Part shown: piece by piece, positions 43,443 to 52,689 of the stretch
How the letters are laid out: every line of letters starts with the position of its first letter
Position numbering within the stretch: position 1 is the first letter of the stretch
Assembly: GCF_001742185.1 (NCBI RefSeq)
Contig: NZ_CP015750.1
Coordinates: forward strand, 558,001-622,000
Length of the DNA stretch: 64,000 nucleotides
Direction: 5' to 3'
DNA from: Pectobacterium wasabiae CFBP 3304
Lineage (GTDB): Bacteria; Pseudomonadota; Gammaproteobacteria; Enterobacterales; Enterobacteriaceae
Position numbers and translations under genes: made by a program
Notes under the pieces: generated by a model
The model's input: only the letters and a program-made list of their open reading frames with translations
Database searches by the model: none
Told to the model about the DNA's origin: nothing

Positions 43443-45620
43443 ATGTTGAATGTAAAGAAACCATCGGCAGGCCTTCGATTTACGTTAAATATAGGAAATT
43501 TGCCGCCTGAAACCTTTACCGTTGTGGGATTCACGCTGAGTGAGCAATTTTCCCTGCCTTTCGTGCTCAATCTTGAGGCCGTGAGCACTCATTCCAGCAT
43601 AGCGTTTGGCACGGTGCTGGATAGCACCGCCACACTAACCATAATGCAAGATACCGAGGTGCTACGCACCGTCAACGGCATCGTCAGTGAGATGGAACAA
43701 GGCGATGCCGGTTTGCACCAAACCCGCTACCGCATCACCATACACCCCGCGCTCTGGCGAGCTGGGCTGGTCAGACATTCACGTATTTTTCAGCAACAAA
43801 GTGTTCAAGAAATACTGGAAACATTACTCAAAAAACATCTCATCAGTGACTATGCCTTTGCTCTACGTTACCCCCGAGCAGTGCGTGAATTCTGTGTGCA
43901 ATACCAGGAAAGCGATGCCGACTTTATCAATCGTCTGGCGGCAGAAGAAGGGATGTTCTATTTTTTCGAGCATCAACATGGCAAGCATACGCTCGTTTTT
44001 GCCGATGACTGTGCAGCACTGCATACAGGGCCGACGCTGCCCTACAGCCCTGAAAAACCAATCCGTTCAGACGAATGGTGTGTGACCACGTTCCGTCGCC
44101 GGGAAAACCTACGCCCTTCCGATGTATTGCTGAAAGATTACACCTTTAAAAAACCTCGCTGGCCGGCAGAATCTCGCGAGTATGCCCGAGATACCGAACA
44201 CCAATCAGGCCGCTACCTTCACTATGACTATCCCGGGCGCTATAAAGGCACCGGGCCCACCGGGGAACATTTTGCACGGTGGCGTATTCAGGCCCTCCGC
44301 AACAGCGCTCATCAGGGGGAAGGCGCAACCAACTGCCCGGCACTTCAACCGGGGATCCGTTTTACTCTGGAAAACCATCCACTGGAAACGCATAACACGC
44401 GCTGGCAAATCACGCATTCCACCTACATAGGAAGGCAACCCCAGGCGCTGGAAACCGAAACTGGGGAAGAGGGAACGACGCTGATGGGGCAATTCGCCTT
44501 TATCCCGCAGGATCAAACCTGGCGTCCCCTTTCACTGCCCAAACCTCGTATCGATGGGGCACAGATTGCGATTGTCACAGGCCCAGACACTGAAGAAATT
44601 TTTTGCGATGAATACGGTCGCGTCAGAGTCCGTTTTCTCTGGGACTTATCCGACAAGACAGATGACAGCAGCTCCTGCTGGGTGCGGGTTTCTCACCCAT
44701 GGGCAGGACAAGGCTGGGGGATGTCGGCTATTCCGCGCATCGGCCATGAGGTGATTGTTGAGTTTCTTAACGGCGACCCCGATCAGCCCGTCATTATTGG
44801 GCGCACCTACCACGTCAGCAATCTGCCCCCAGGTAACCTGCCAGGCACGAAAACCCAGATGACGCTTCGTTCACAAACGCATAAAGGTGACGGGTTCAAT
44901 GAACTGCGATTTGAGGACGAACGAGACAGGGAGGAGATCTATATTCATGCCCAACAGGACATGAACACGGACGTGCTACGGGATCAATCGACGACGATCA
45001 ACCGGGACATGCAACTGACGGTCGATAACAACCGGACCGCAGTGATTAAAGTGGACGATGACGAATCCGTAGGCGGATACCAGACGCTCAGCGTAACGAA
45101 AGATCAAAGCATCACGATTGAAGGGCAGCACAGCACGGTCGTCAAGAAGAGCCGTTTTCTTGAGGTGACGGACAATGATTCCCTGAAGGTTGGCAAGCAC
45201 ATCTCTATCCATTCCGACAGCGGCCAAATTTTGATTGGTAATGCCGGAGGGAGGATTGTCATTGATCCCATCGGCAATATCCGCATCGAAGGGGTAAGTA
45301 TCACTCTGGCGGAACATTCTGCGGGTGGTATGCCACCGAGCCCACTATTCACTTATTCAGCGCGTTATACGTTATTCAATGAACATACCGGAGCCCCCTT
45401 GATCAATGCGCCTTACACCATCAAAGGGGCCAATGGTCAGGTCGTTTCTGGTAAAACCGACGCGCAGGGAAGAACCCTGATGATGCGAACGGAAAAAGAA
45501 GACAACCTGCAACTCGATATCCCGGAAACCCAAAAACCGGTTAAAACGCGCTATTACCAGGCCAGTAACAACGCACAGGTCGAGCGTGTAATGGAATTCA
45601 AGGAGTTACACCATGAGTAA
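43443..45620 (+). CDS. vgrG: VgrG type VI secretion spike protein with C-terminal transthyretin-like extension
   Basis: VgrG forms the trimeric tip of the type VI secretion puncturing device. The 725 residues show a gp27-like N-terminal part (with VQYQESDADFINRLAAEEG near 155-173), a gp5 OB-fold (FCDEYGRVRVRFLWD near 382-396, then CWVRVSHPWAGQGWGMSAIP) and the beta-helix needle (about 480-630, repeated D/T/V-rich strands). From about 637 an extra domain, TYSARYTLFNEHTGAPLINA onward, looks transthyretin-like; such extensions bind cargo in other VgrGs. AAGGAAA precedes the ATG. It overlaps the effector gene by 8 bases. No other T6SS machinery is in the window, so it is an orphan cluster. Confidence 0.93.
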   Translation: MLNVKKPSAGLRFTLNIGNLPPETFTVVGFTLSEQFSLPFVLNLEAVSTHSSIAFGTVLDSTATLTIMQDTEVLRTVNGIVSEMEQGDAGLHQTRYRITIHPALWRAGLVRHSRIFQQQSVQEILETLLKKHLISDYAFALRYPRAVREFCVQYQESDADFINRLAAEEGMFYFFEHQHGKHTLVFADDCAALHTGPTLPYSPEKPIRSDEWCVTTFRRRENLRPSDVLLKDYTFKKPRWPAESREYARDTEHQSGRYLHYDYPGRYKGTGPTGEHFARWRIQALRNSAHQGEGATNCPALQPGIRFTLENHPLETHNTRWQITHSTYIGRQPQALETETGEEGTTLMGQFAFIPQDQTWRPLSLPKPRIDGAQIAIVTGPDTEEIFCDEYGRVRVRFLWDLSDKTDDSSSCWVRVSHPWAGQGWGMSAIPRIGHEVIVEFLNGDPDQPVIIGRTYHVSNLPPGNLPGTKTQMTLRSQTHKGDGFNELRFEDERDREEIYIHAQQDMNTDVLRDQSTTINRDMQLTVDNNRTAVIKVDDDESVGGYQTLSVTKDQSITIEGQHSTVVKKSRFLEVTDNDSLKVGKHISIHSDSGQILIGNAGGRIVIDPIGNIRIEGVSITLAEHSAGGMPPSPLFTYSARYTLFNEHTGAPLINAPYTIKGANGQVVSGKTDAQGRTLMMRTEKEDNLQLDIPETQKPVKTRYYQASNNAQVERVMEFKELHHE

Positions 45621-46962
45621 CCCCGGCAGCCTTTGTCCCGCCGTCACCTCCATTACCTGCACCATGGAGCGGGGGAAGTTCCCCGTCGATGCAGACCCGT
45701 GCTATCTGGCGCAAAAAGCCGAACTGGCCATGCGCATGCCGCAGCGTATCACCACCAAAACCGGCCAGGTACACAATTTAAAGCAGTTGGTGATGAGCAG
45801 CCTGATCCGCATTGAAGAGTACAAGGCACACTATCTCTGGGCCTACAAGGCCGAAGTGGTCTTTGCCATGGCAAAACCCGTCCCCTTGCCGATGCTGGCC
45901 ACCAGTGAAGCCTCGAAAAAAGCCTACGGCGATAACCTGCCGCACTCCAGCAGCCCCTTTGCCAGACCGTCGCCTGAAAACTGGATAAAACACAAAGTAA
46001 AAGGGATGCGCCGCCCGGATATTATTCTGGTCAATGACCCAAACTGCCGCTGGCCCGGGCTCGGTGCCACCTATTTTGATGGCAAAACTTACAGTGACAA
46101 CCTGAAAATGCTGATCGAGGTTAAATTTCCGAGAGATACATTATCAGAGGGGCAGCGTAAAGATTATATTCTAATCGCCACAAATTCCCGGTTTGGCGTG
46201 ATGCGCATTGAGGATAACCGTACTGAGAAACAAAAAGCCTATGATGAACAATACAACGCCGCCACCCGGGCGACCGCGGCTCGCTATGCATTACTACCGC
46301 CCACCACCGCTGAACAGGCTGCCCTTCAACCTGTGCCTATCCCGGTGCCGCCTCCCGAGGGCGCACCGGGCACCCTGCCCCAGCCCCTCCCCTATAATCT
46401 ACCGCTGTTAAGCACCACACCCTGGACGTACCAGCCCTCGGTGGAGGACTGGGTGCGCTTCGGCGATGAGGTGTCCAGCCTGGCCGAACAAGGGTGGGAG
46501 TTCGTCCGGGATAGCACGCGCGAGGCTTTTCGCCCCTTTGGCGCCTGGGTGAGTGAAAAAGGCGACTGGCTGTGTCAGGAAGTGATTGACCCCGTTACCC
46601 GGCAGGCCCGTTATACCCTCTCCTGGTTCAGTGACAAGACCAGCGAAATCATCACCTGGACGTTTACCCAGCTCCAGGCGTTATGGAAAACGGTACAGGC
46701 GGGTATGGATATCACGCTGGACTATCTCCAGCAGATAGACTGGGTACAGATACTGCACGATATCGGCGACGGCACGGTACAACTGGCCATTAAAGTCGCC
46801 GAGAGGGTCGTGACCCATATCGTGGTATCTGTCATAGCTGGCGCACTGGTGCTCGCGGTGGCCGCCATCGCCGCCGCCATCACCGCTGGCGCCCCAGCCC
46901 TGGCCGCCCTGCTCGGTGCCCTGGCCGCCGTAGGCGGCGGCACGCTGGCCATTGCCAATTAA
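45613..46962 (+). CDS. Probable T6SS effector: VRR-NUC-like nuclease with hydrophobic C-terminal tail
   Basis: There are 449 residues with AAGGAG upstream; the start overlaps vgrG. Residues about 130-195 show a PD-(D/E)xK pattern: RRPDIILVND with Asp136, LKMLIEVKF with Glu169 and Lys171, then Gln181 and Tyr185 in GQRKDYILIAT, as in VRR-NUC domains and the TseV type VI DNase effectors. A Pro-rich linker (about 240-262) leads to a helical part (275-400), and residues 400-445 are an Ala/Gly/Val-rich hydrophobic stretch that could form a membrane hairpin. Flanking vgrG, DUF3396-like genes and PAAR support an antibacterial effector. The nuclease call is by motif only. Confidence 0.75.
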   Translation: MSNPGSLCPAVTSITCTMERGKFPVDADPCYLAQKAELAMRMPQRITTKTGQVHNLKQLVMSSLIRIEEYKAHYLWAYKAEVVFAMAKPVPLPMLATSEASKKAYGDNLPHSSSPFARPSPENWIKHKVKGMRRPDIILVNDPNCRWPGLGATYFDGKTYSDNLKMLIEVKFPRDTLSEGQRKDYILIATNSRFGVMRIEDNRTEKQKAYDEQYNAATRATAARYALLPPTTAEQAALQPVPIPVPPPEGAPGTLPQPLPYNLPLLSTTPWTYQPSVEDWVRFGDEVSSLAEQGWEFVRDSTREAFRPFGAWVSEKGDWLCQEVIDPVTRQARYTLSWFSDKTSEIITWTFTQLQALWKTVQAGMDITLDYLQQIDWVQILHDIGDGTVQLAIKVAERVVTHIVVSVIAGALVLAVAAIAAAITAGAPALAALLGALAAVGGGTLAIAN

Positions 46963-46980
46963 TCAACCGGAGCCACAATC

Positions 46981-48135
46981 ATGGAACACCCTGACTATAT
47001 CGCTCAACTGGCGCAGCACGCGCCCGAGTTTACCTTTACCGACAACAACGACGTGGTCGTCACCCGTCTGGGGCTGTCCATTACCCTGTTTTTTAAACAG
47101 GGCTACACCCTGGAAAAACGCCAGAAAATACTCGCCTGTTTCCAGCGCTTTCGTGACGAGTTCGGCACCCACTTACGCTTCCATGCCCACGAGTTCAACG
47201 GCATGAAAAAATACACCCCGGAGAATATTGCCCGGGTGGAAGCCAGTATTATCAACAAGGGTGTCTACGACTACGGCGGCTGGTATGTCAGCGATGCCAA
47301 AAACATGGGCGAGGCGCCCAACGTCATTATGCGCTACCTGGATTCGGGTGATGACGATGATGATGATAATGCTTATCTCAGCCTGGTTCTGCCCTGGTTT
47401 TACCTGAAAGACGCACAGGGCATGGCGCGTTTTACCGACTGGCTGACCTATTTGTGCCAGCAACTGGAGCCCGACAGCGGAGACTGCGGCCACTGCCTCA
47501 ACCTGCCACAAGATTTTGATGACTATTGCCCCGTTGAATATGAGCTGGCCAGACGCTATCCCCCACTCCAGGTCAATGCCAACGTCTTTGCTGATGCAGC
47601 GCAATACAACAATAGTACCCGCGGCGTGAACTGGATCACCGTATTAAGCTCCCGCTATATCACCCGACTGGGCGGGGAAGGCTGGGTACGGCGCGTCCTT
47701 TCCCAAACCCCGGACATCAGCGTTGAGCCCTATCCCGGCGGGTTGCTGCTGCGCGCCGGCCGCTACCCGGATTTAACCCCGCTAACCGCCGGCTTATCGC
47801 CCCAGTACCTCGCCGTCAACCAGTTACTCCGCCCGATACGCGTCCAGCCCAAGGCCGGGCATTCCCTGCATTCTTACGGCATCAACCAGTTCGATGAGCA
47901 ATCCACCCACGAATGGTACGCCCGCTATGACCAGGGGCCGTTGTCCATTACCCCGCTCAAGTCCGGCACCCCGGCGCGGGTCAGCGGCTACTGGACCACC
48001 CCGTCACAGTCCCACACGATGCGCTTCATCGCGCAGGGCGAACTTGCCCCCGCCCTTTCTGCCACCGAAGCCACCCTGTGGCATTTAGACCATCAAGCCG
48101 AGACGCTCGGCGATGTTCCGGGGTCGCCGTCATGA
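46981..48135 (+). CDS. DUF3396-like type VI immunity protein, first copy
   Basis: There are 384 residues, soluble, with no signal peptide, consistent with neutralising a cytoplasmic nuclease. The N-terminal 290 residues are DUF3396-like (DUF3396 proteins are the known immunity partners of TseV effectors). The whole protein is about 90 percent identical by eye to the next gene. An acidic run G-D-D-D-D-D-D-N lies near residue 119. CGHC and CPVEYELARRYPPLQ are conserved in both. The stop overlaps the next ATG (ATGA), so the pair is coupled. Confidence 0.75.
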   Translation: MEHPDYIAQLAQHAPEFTFTDNNDVVVTRLGLSITLFFKQGYTLEKRQKILACFQRFRDEFGTHLRFHAHEFNGMKKYTPENIARVEASIINKGVYDYGGWYVSDAKNMGEAPNVIMRYLDSGDDDDDDNAYLSLVLPWFYLKDAQGMARFTDWLTYLCQQLEPDSGDCGHCLNLPQDFDDYCPVEYELARRYPPLQVNANVFADAAQYNNSTRGVNWITVLSSRYITRLGGEGWVRRVLSQTPDISVEPYPGGLLLRAGRYPDLTPLTAGLSPQYLAVNQLLRPIRVQPKAGHSLHSYGINQFDEQSTHEWYARYDQGPLSITPLKSGTPARVSGYWTTPSQSHTMRFIAQGELAPALSATEATLWHLDHQAETLGDVPGSPS

Positions 48136-49298
48136 GCACCATAATGCAACACCCTGACTATATCGCTCAACTGGAGCAGCACGCGCCCGAGTTTACCTTT
48201 ACCGACAACAACGACGTGGTCGTCACCCGTCTGGGACTGTCCATTACCCTGTTTTTTAAACAGGGCTACACCCTGGAAAAACGCCAGAAAATACTCGCCT
48301 GTTTCCAGCGTTTTCGTGACGAGTTCGGCACCCACTTACGCTTCCATGCCCACGAGTTCAGCGGCATGAAAAAATACACCCCGGAGAATATTGCCCGGGT
48401 GGAAGCCAGTATTATCAACAAGGGCGTCTACGACTACGGCGGCTGGGATATCAGCGATGCCAAAAACAAGGATGAGGCTCCCAATTGCCTAATTAGCTAT
48501 ATCGACTCAGGTGATGACGATGATGATAAGAACGCTTATCTCAGTCTGGTTCTGCCCTGGTTTTACCTGAAAGACGGGCAGGGTATGGCGCGTTTTAACG
48601 ACTGGCTGACCTATCTGTGCCAGCAACTGGAGCCCGACAGCGGGGACTGCGGTCACTGCCTGAATTTGCCGCAAGATTACGATGACTACTGCCCCGTTGA
48701 ATACGAACTGGCCAGACGCTATCCCCCACTCCAGGTCAATGCCAACGCCTTTGCGGCCAAAAGGCATTACACCAACAGCACCCGCGGCGTGAACTGGATC
48801 ACCGTATTAAGCTCCCGCTATATCACCCGACTGGGCGGGGAAGACTGGGTACGGCGCATTCTTTCCCAAACCCCGGACATCAGCGTTGAGCCCTATACCG
48901 GCGGGTTGCTGCTGCGCGCCGGGCTCTACCCGGATTTAACCCCGCTGACCGCGGGCTTGTCGCCCCAGTACCTCGCCGTCAACCAGTTGCTCCGCCCGAT
49001 ACGCGTCCAGCCCAAGGCCGGGCATTCCCTGCATTTTTATGGTGTTAATCAGTTCGATGGGCAATCCACCCGCGAATGGTACGCCCGCTATGACCAGGGG
49101 CCACTGTCCATTACCCCACTCAAGTCCGGCACCCCGGCGCGGGTCAGCGGCTACTGGACCACCCCGTCACAGCCCCGCACGATGCGCTTTATCGCGCAGG
49201 GTGAACTAGCCCCCTCCCTTTCCGCCACCGAAGCCACCCTGTGGCATTTAGACCATGAAGCCGAGACGCTTGGTGATGTTCCGGGGTCGCCGTCATGA
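48132..49298 (+). CDS. DUF3396-like type VI immunity protein, second copy
   Basis: The ATG at 48132 (ATGA overlap with the first copy) gives 388 residues, MSTIMQHPDY; an open frame continues upstream only inside the first copy. It is a tandem duplicate. Differences from copy one cluster near residues 106-128 (WDISDAKNKDEAPNCLISYI against WYVSDAKNMGEAPNVIMRYL) and near 208-217 (NAFAAKRHYTNS against NVFADAAQYNNS). The C-terminal 170 residues are almost unchanged. It overlaps the PAAR gene by 4 bases. It may protect against a variant of the same toxin. Confidence 0.75.
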   Translation: MSTIMQHPDYIAQLEQHAPEFTFTDNNDVVVTRLGLSITLFFKQGYTLEKRQKILACFQRFRDEFGTHLRFHAHEFSGMKKYTPENIARVEASIINKGVYDYGGWDISDAKNKDEAPNCLISYIDSGDDDDDKNAYLSLVLPWFYLKDGQGMARFNDWLTYLCQQLEPDSGDCGHCLNLPQDYDDYCPVEYELARRYPPLQVNANAFAAKRHYTNSTRGVNWITVLSSRYITRLGGEDWVRRILSQTPDISVEPYTGGLLLRAGLYPDLTPLTAGLSPQYLAVNQLLRPIRVQPKAGHSLHFYGVNQFDGQSTREWYARYDQGPLSITPLKSGTPARVSGYWTTPSQPRTMRFIAQGELAPSLSATEATLWHLDHEAETLGDVPGSPS

Positions 49299-49564
49299 GA
49301 ACGGTGATACAAGGAAAGAAAGTGATTCTGGTGGGCGACACCACCACCACAGGCGGTAAAGTGCTCAGTGGTTCCCCTTTGGCTAATCAAACTCAGTCAA
49401 TAGCACGCAAAGGAGACCCCGTGTTTTGCCCAGTTTGTAAGGTAACCGGAACGATTAGCGAAGGAAGTACGCTTGCCAATATAGCAGGCGTTGCCATCGC
49501 ACTTGAAGGACATAAGGTTGCCTGCGGGTGCCCTAACGGTTGTACGTTAGTCGCCTTGGCATAA
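49295..49564 (+). CDS. PAAR domain protein
   Basis: PAAR proteins cap the VgrG trimer and sharpen the type VI spike. There are 89 residues with no extension. It contains KVILVGDTTTTGGKVLSGS, GDPVFCPVCKVTGTI, and GHKVACGCPNGCTLV, with the Cys and His that bind the zinc at the tip. Its ATG overlaps the stop of the second immunity gene (ATGA), so vgrG, effector, both immunity genes and PAAR form one transcription unit. Confidence 0.88.
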   Translation: MRTVIQGKKVILVGDTTTTGGKVLSGSPLANQTQSIARKGDPVFCPVCKVTGTISEGSTLANIAGVAIALEGHKVACGCPNGCTLVALA

Positions 49565-49586
49565 GGTTTTTATGTAATTGATTTGC

Positions 49587-49626
49587 TAAAAAAATCGCCC
49601 CTGCAAGGTAAATTGCAGGGGCGATC
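49587..49626. terminator. Terminator between PAAR and rhiN
   Basis: TCGCCCCTGCAA (49595-49606) pairs with TTGCAGGGGCGA (49613-49624). On the minus strand a TTTTTTT run follows, so it mainly ends rhiN; it may also stop the cargo operon. Confidence 0.85.
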
Positions 49627-49630
49627 ACCA

Positions 49631-50776
49631 TTATAGATAAACTCGCAGATATTCAGCCAGACACAGGATCGCCATCGCCTGACCATAAGGCATAGAGGTC
49701 AGCGCGATATTGCGGTAGAAATCCAGATCGTTACCCATCGCGGTGCCGAATGACACCTGCGTCAGCTCACCGTCTTGATTAACGTGATTAATCACACCGC
49801 GAATCGCTTTCTCCGCAACCTCAGCGTAGCTTGGATCGACATAACGCTTACGCACCGCTTTCAAAATACCGTAGGCAAAGCCGGCGGTTGCGGAGCTTTC
49901 GAGGTACGAATTTGGATCGTCGATCAGCGTGTGCCACAGGCCGCTGTCATCCTGATATTTTGCCAATGCTTCAATTTGGCTTTCCAACACCTGCAGCAGG
50001 AAGCGGCGCGTCGCGTTGTGTTCCGGCAGATCCAGCAGTTCGATAAATTCAGGAATAACGATAGTCAGCCAGCTATTGCCACGTGCCCAGCGGGCTTTGG
50101 CGTAGTTATGCTGCCCTTCAAACGTCCAGCCGTGAAACCACAGGCCGCTTTCACGATCCATCAGGTATTGCACATGCAGCAGGAACTGATACGTCGCTTC
50201 TTCTACAAACTCTGGTCGGTTTAACAGCTTGCCTATTTTCGCCAGCGGCAGCACGCTCATCATCAGCGTGTCGTCCCACAGTTGCTGGTGGTTTTCATTG
50301 TTATAAACAATGTGCTGCAAGCCCTGCTTATCCGTGCGCGGCATTTCATACATCACCCACTCCGCCCAACGCTCCAGATACGGCAGCCAGCGGGCATCGC
50401 CCGTTTCCTCATAGCGATAAGCCAGCGTCAGGAACGGGCACACGGTGTTCACGTTCTTCGTCGGCGTGCCTTCCGCCAGACGCTCAGTAAACCAGTCATC
50501 AATGATGGCACGCATCTGCTCGTCACCCGTCTGCTGGTAATACTGATAGATCCCGTACAGCCCGATGCCGTGCGTCCATTCCCACCCCGCCCAGCCTTTG
50601 GTATCAATCACACGACCATCGTCCAGCCGCAACAAGAACTCACCGGTTTTATCCTCGATATTCACCAGGTTGTCGGTGATACGGCAAATCAGCGCTTTCA
50701 GATCCTCACGGGAGATGAAACGTTCCGGCTGACGTAAAAGCGGGCTATGTTTTACACTGAATACGGTCATAGTCAT
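49631..50776 (-). CDS. rhiN: Unsaturated rhamnogalacturonyl hydrolase (GH105)
   Basis: GH105 enzymes release the unsaturated galacturonic acid from rhamnogalacturonan lyase products inside the cell. There are 381 residues without signal peptide. An (alpha/alpha)6 barrel of the YteR/RhiN type is indicated by GWEWTHGIGLYGIYQYYQQTG (about 63-83), the catalytic Asp region QLWDDTLMMSVLPLAKIG (about 165-182), WFHGWTFEGQHNYAKARWARGNSWL (about 215-239) and SSATAGFAYGILKA. Downstream of rhiT in one operon. Part of pectin use by soft-rot bacteria. Confidence 0.9.
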   Translation of the reverse strand: MTMTVFSVKHSPLLRQPERFISREDLKALICRITDNLVNIEDKTGEFLLRLDDGRVIDTKGWAGWEWTHGIGLYGIYQYYQQTGDEQMRAIIDDWFTERLAEGTPTKNVNTVCPFLTLAYRYEETGDARWLPYLERWAEWVMYEMPRTDKQGLQHIVYNNENHQQLWDDTLMMSVLPLAKIGKLLNRPEFVEEATYQFLLHVQYLMDRESGLWFHGWTFEGQHNYAKARWARGNSWLTIVIPEFIELLDLPEHNATRRFLLQVLESQIEALAKYQDDSGLWHTLIDDPNSYLESSATAGFAYGILKAVRKRYVDPSYAEVAEKAIRGVINHVNQDGELTQVSFGTAMGNDLDFYRNIALTSMPYGQAMAILCLAEYLRVYL

Positions 50777-50813
50777 TCATCCAATTGAGTTATCAGTTAA
50801 CAGTTCAATACAG

Positions 50814-52373
50814 TTACGACTGCGTGGCGTGCGTTACCGGCTTGTCACCTTTATGGCGGTTCAGGTAGCCGATATTATTGTTGCCCCACAGCGATTCATA
50901 CGGCATACCCGCCAGCATTTCGACCGTGGCCCGCGCCTGCGGGGTAATCTTCTCTGGCACAGGACGCCCAGCCTCACGCATTTTCAGCGTTTCCTCGCGC
51001 AGCACGCTGTGCGTTTGCAGGTTGAGTTTAAAGCGGAGAGAGACCAGGAAGCCCAACACCAGCACACCCACGGTGCCGAAGCTCAAAATCATCAAAATCG
51101 TGTGACTGACGCCCGGCGCTTGTACGCTTTGCCCAGACACGAAACCAGATAGTTGCAACACAATCCCCACCAGCATCACCGCACCAGCCTGAGAGGCTTT
51201 GCGGGTCAGCGTCATAATCCCAGCGAAGATCCCTTCACGACGCTGCGCGGTAATCACTTCATCCACATCCGCAATATACGTGTAGGTGTTCCACGGCACG
51301 TAGTTGATCCCGCCGCGTCCGATGCCCGCCAGCGCAGAGATCAGCAGTAACAGAGAGAAGGTGTCATGCAGGCCGCTGTACCACAGAACGGCGTAGGAGA
51401 GCGCACTCAGGCCAAACAGGCACACGACCAGACGGTAAGACGGCGCTGGCCCAAAGCGAATACACAACGGAATCATGCCGATCACTGCGATGAATTGCAG
51501 AATTGCCATCGTTCCCATCAGGTTAGAGGCCATCGTCGGGCTTTGCATCAGCACAAAGACCACGTAGTAGGTAAACACCGCGTTGAACACATCCTGCGCG
51601 ATATACCCGCCCAGATACATACCGAGATGCTGGCGGAAAATGCGAATACGCAGCGTGGAAACCAGTTCAACGTTCAGGCGTTTCAGGCTTTGGCCCAGCG
51701 TCAGAGACTGGCGCTCTTTCTCTGCTCGTAGCGACGCTTCCGACATCTCATCGCGTGGTCGCTCCCAGGTAAAGAAATAGACCAACGTCAGAACCAGCGC
51801 ACAGATAACGGAGAACACCAGACTCGAATAGAAGAAGGATACCGCATTGTCTTTGCCAAAGTAGCCCAGCAGGATGCCCGGCAGGAAGGCAGCTAAAATC
51901 GCGGAAAGCTGCGCCAGCGCGATACGTGCGCCGGAGAACTTGGTTTTCTGTTTGAAATCGTCGGTCATTTCTGGCACCAGCGTTTCATACGGCACCAGCA
52001 CCATGGTGTACACGACATCAAACAGCAGGTAGGTCAGCAGATAGTACCAATAGCTCATATCCCCCACCCACATGAAGCTGTAGCTAAACACGAAGGGAAT
52101 TCCGAGCAGAATAAAGAATTTACGCCGGCCAAAGCGTTTGCCTAGCCAGGTTGAACCGAAGTTATCGGTCAGGAAACCCATCAGCGGGCTGACGACGGCA
52201 TCGAGCACACGCGCCATCGCAAAAATAAACGTTGCCTCAATCGGCGTTAAGCCACAGAACGTGGTGTAAAAATAGAGTAACCAAGCGGCCGTCAGCGCGG
52301 TTGTACCCGCACCAAGAAAGTCCCCTGAACCGTAGGCTAAATAGTTAGCCAAACCGATCTTACGTGTTTTCAT
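50814..52373 (-). CDS. rhiT: Rhamnogalacturonide transporter (GPH/MFS family)
   Basis: RhiT-type carriers import rhamnogalacturonan oligomers across the inner membrane. I chose the ATG at 52373 (519 residues, MKTRKIGLANYLAYGSGDF) since AAGG lies 6 bases before it; an ATG two codons earlier is too close. About 12 membrane helices are visible. The GPH family signature appears as RVLDAVVSPLMGFLTDNFGSTWLGKRFGRRKFFILLG-type pattern near 45-80. LeafY operon logic: rhiN follows 37 bases downstream. Confidence 0.88.
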   Translation of the reverse strand: MKTRKIGLANYLAYGSGDFLGAGTTALTAAWLLYFYTTFCGLTPIEATFIFAMARVLDAVVSPLMGFLTDNFGSTWLGKRFGRRKFFILLGIPFVFSYSFMWVGDMSYWYYLLTYLLFDVVYTMVLVPYETLVPEMTDDFKQKTKFSGARIALAQLSAILAAFLPGILLGYFGKDNAVSFFYSSLVFSVICALVLTLVYFFTWERPRDEMSEASLRAEKERQSLTLGQSLKRLNVELVSTLRIRIFRQHLGMYLGGYIAQDVFNAVFTYYVVFVLMQSPTMASNLMGTMAILQFIAVIGMIPLCIRFGPAPSYRLVVCLFGLSALSYAVLWYSGLHDTFSLLLLISALAGIGRGGINYVPWNTYTYIADVDEVITAQRREGIFAGIMTLTRKASQAGAVMLVGIVLQLSGFVSGQSVQAPGVSHTILMILSFGTVGVLVLGFLVSLRFKLNLQTHSVLREETLKMREAGRPVPEKITPQARATVEMLAGMPYESLWGNNNIGYLNRHKGDKPVTHATQS

Positions 52374-52605
52374 CGCCATCCTTCCCCGAGCATTTCTAGT
52401 TATGAAGGTGTCACGCTGTTACGTTAGCGCCCGGCGATCGTGAAAACCTTTGCGCTTTTGCCACCACGCCCCCGACGCTGGCAGCACGGGGAAGATTAGT
52501 GCGATCCGCTTCAAAGATTTTATAAAAAGCCATTTTAACTGAACAAAACTCGCCGTTCGTTTATGGCGATCACAGGATAGAAGATGGGTGTAGGTAGTAG
52601 GAAAG
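52374..52605. other. Upstream region of rhiT
   Basis: About 230 bases hold no gene. On the minus strand CTGTGATCGCCATAAACGA (near 52557-52575) matches one half of a CRP site (TGTGA) but not the other. I could not find a KdgR box (AATGAAAC-type palindrome) with confidence. Pectinolysis genes of this kind are usually under KdgR, CRP or RhaS control. Confidence 0.4.
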
Positions 52606-52639
52606 GCGAAAAGAAACGGGGCGTTATACCCCGCCCCGT
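52606..52639 (-). terminator. Terminator of the siderophore uptake genes
   Basis: ACGGGGCG (52616-52623) pairs with CGCCCCGT (52632-52639); on the minus strand TTTCTTTTC follows. Confidence 0.7.
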
Positions 52640-52689
52640 AATGTCAAAAATCATTCACGGATAGCGCTAACCTGCGCCACCCGCGTGAT

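Noticed and set aside
52380..52600. KdgR operator before rhiT
   Set aside because: No AATGAAAC-type palindrome of adequate quality; only a CRP half-site.
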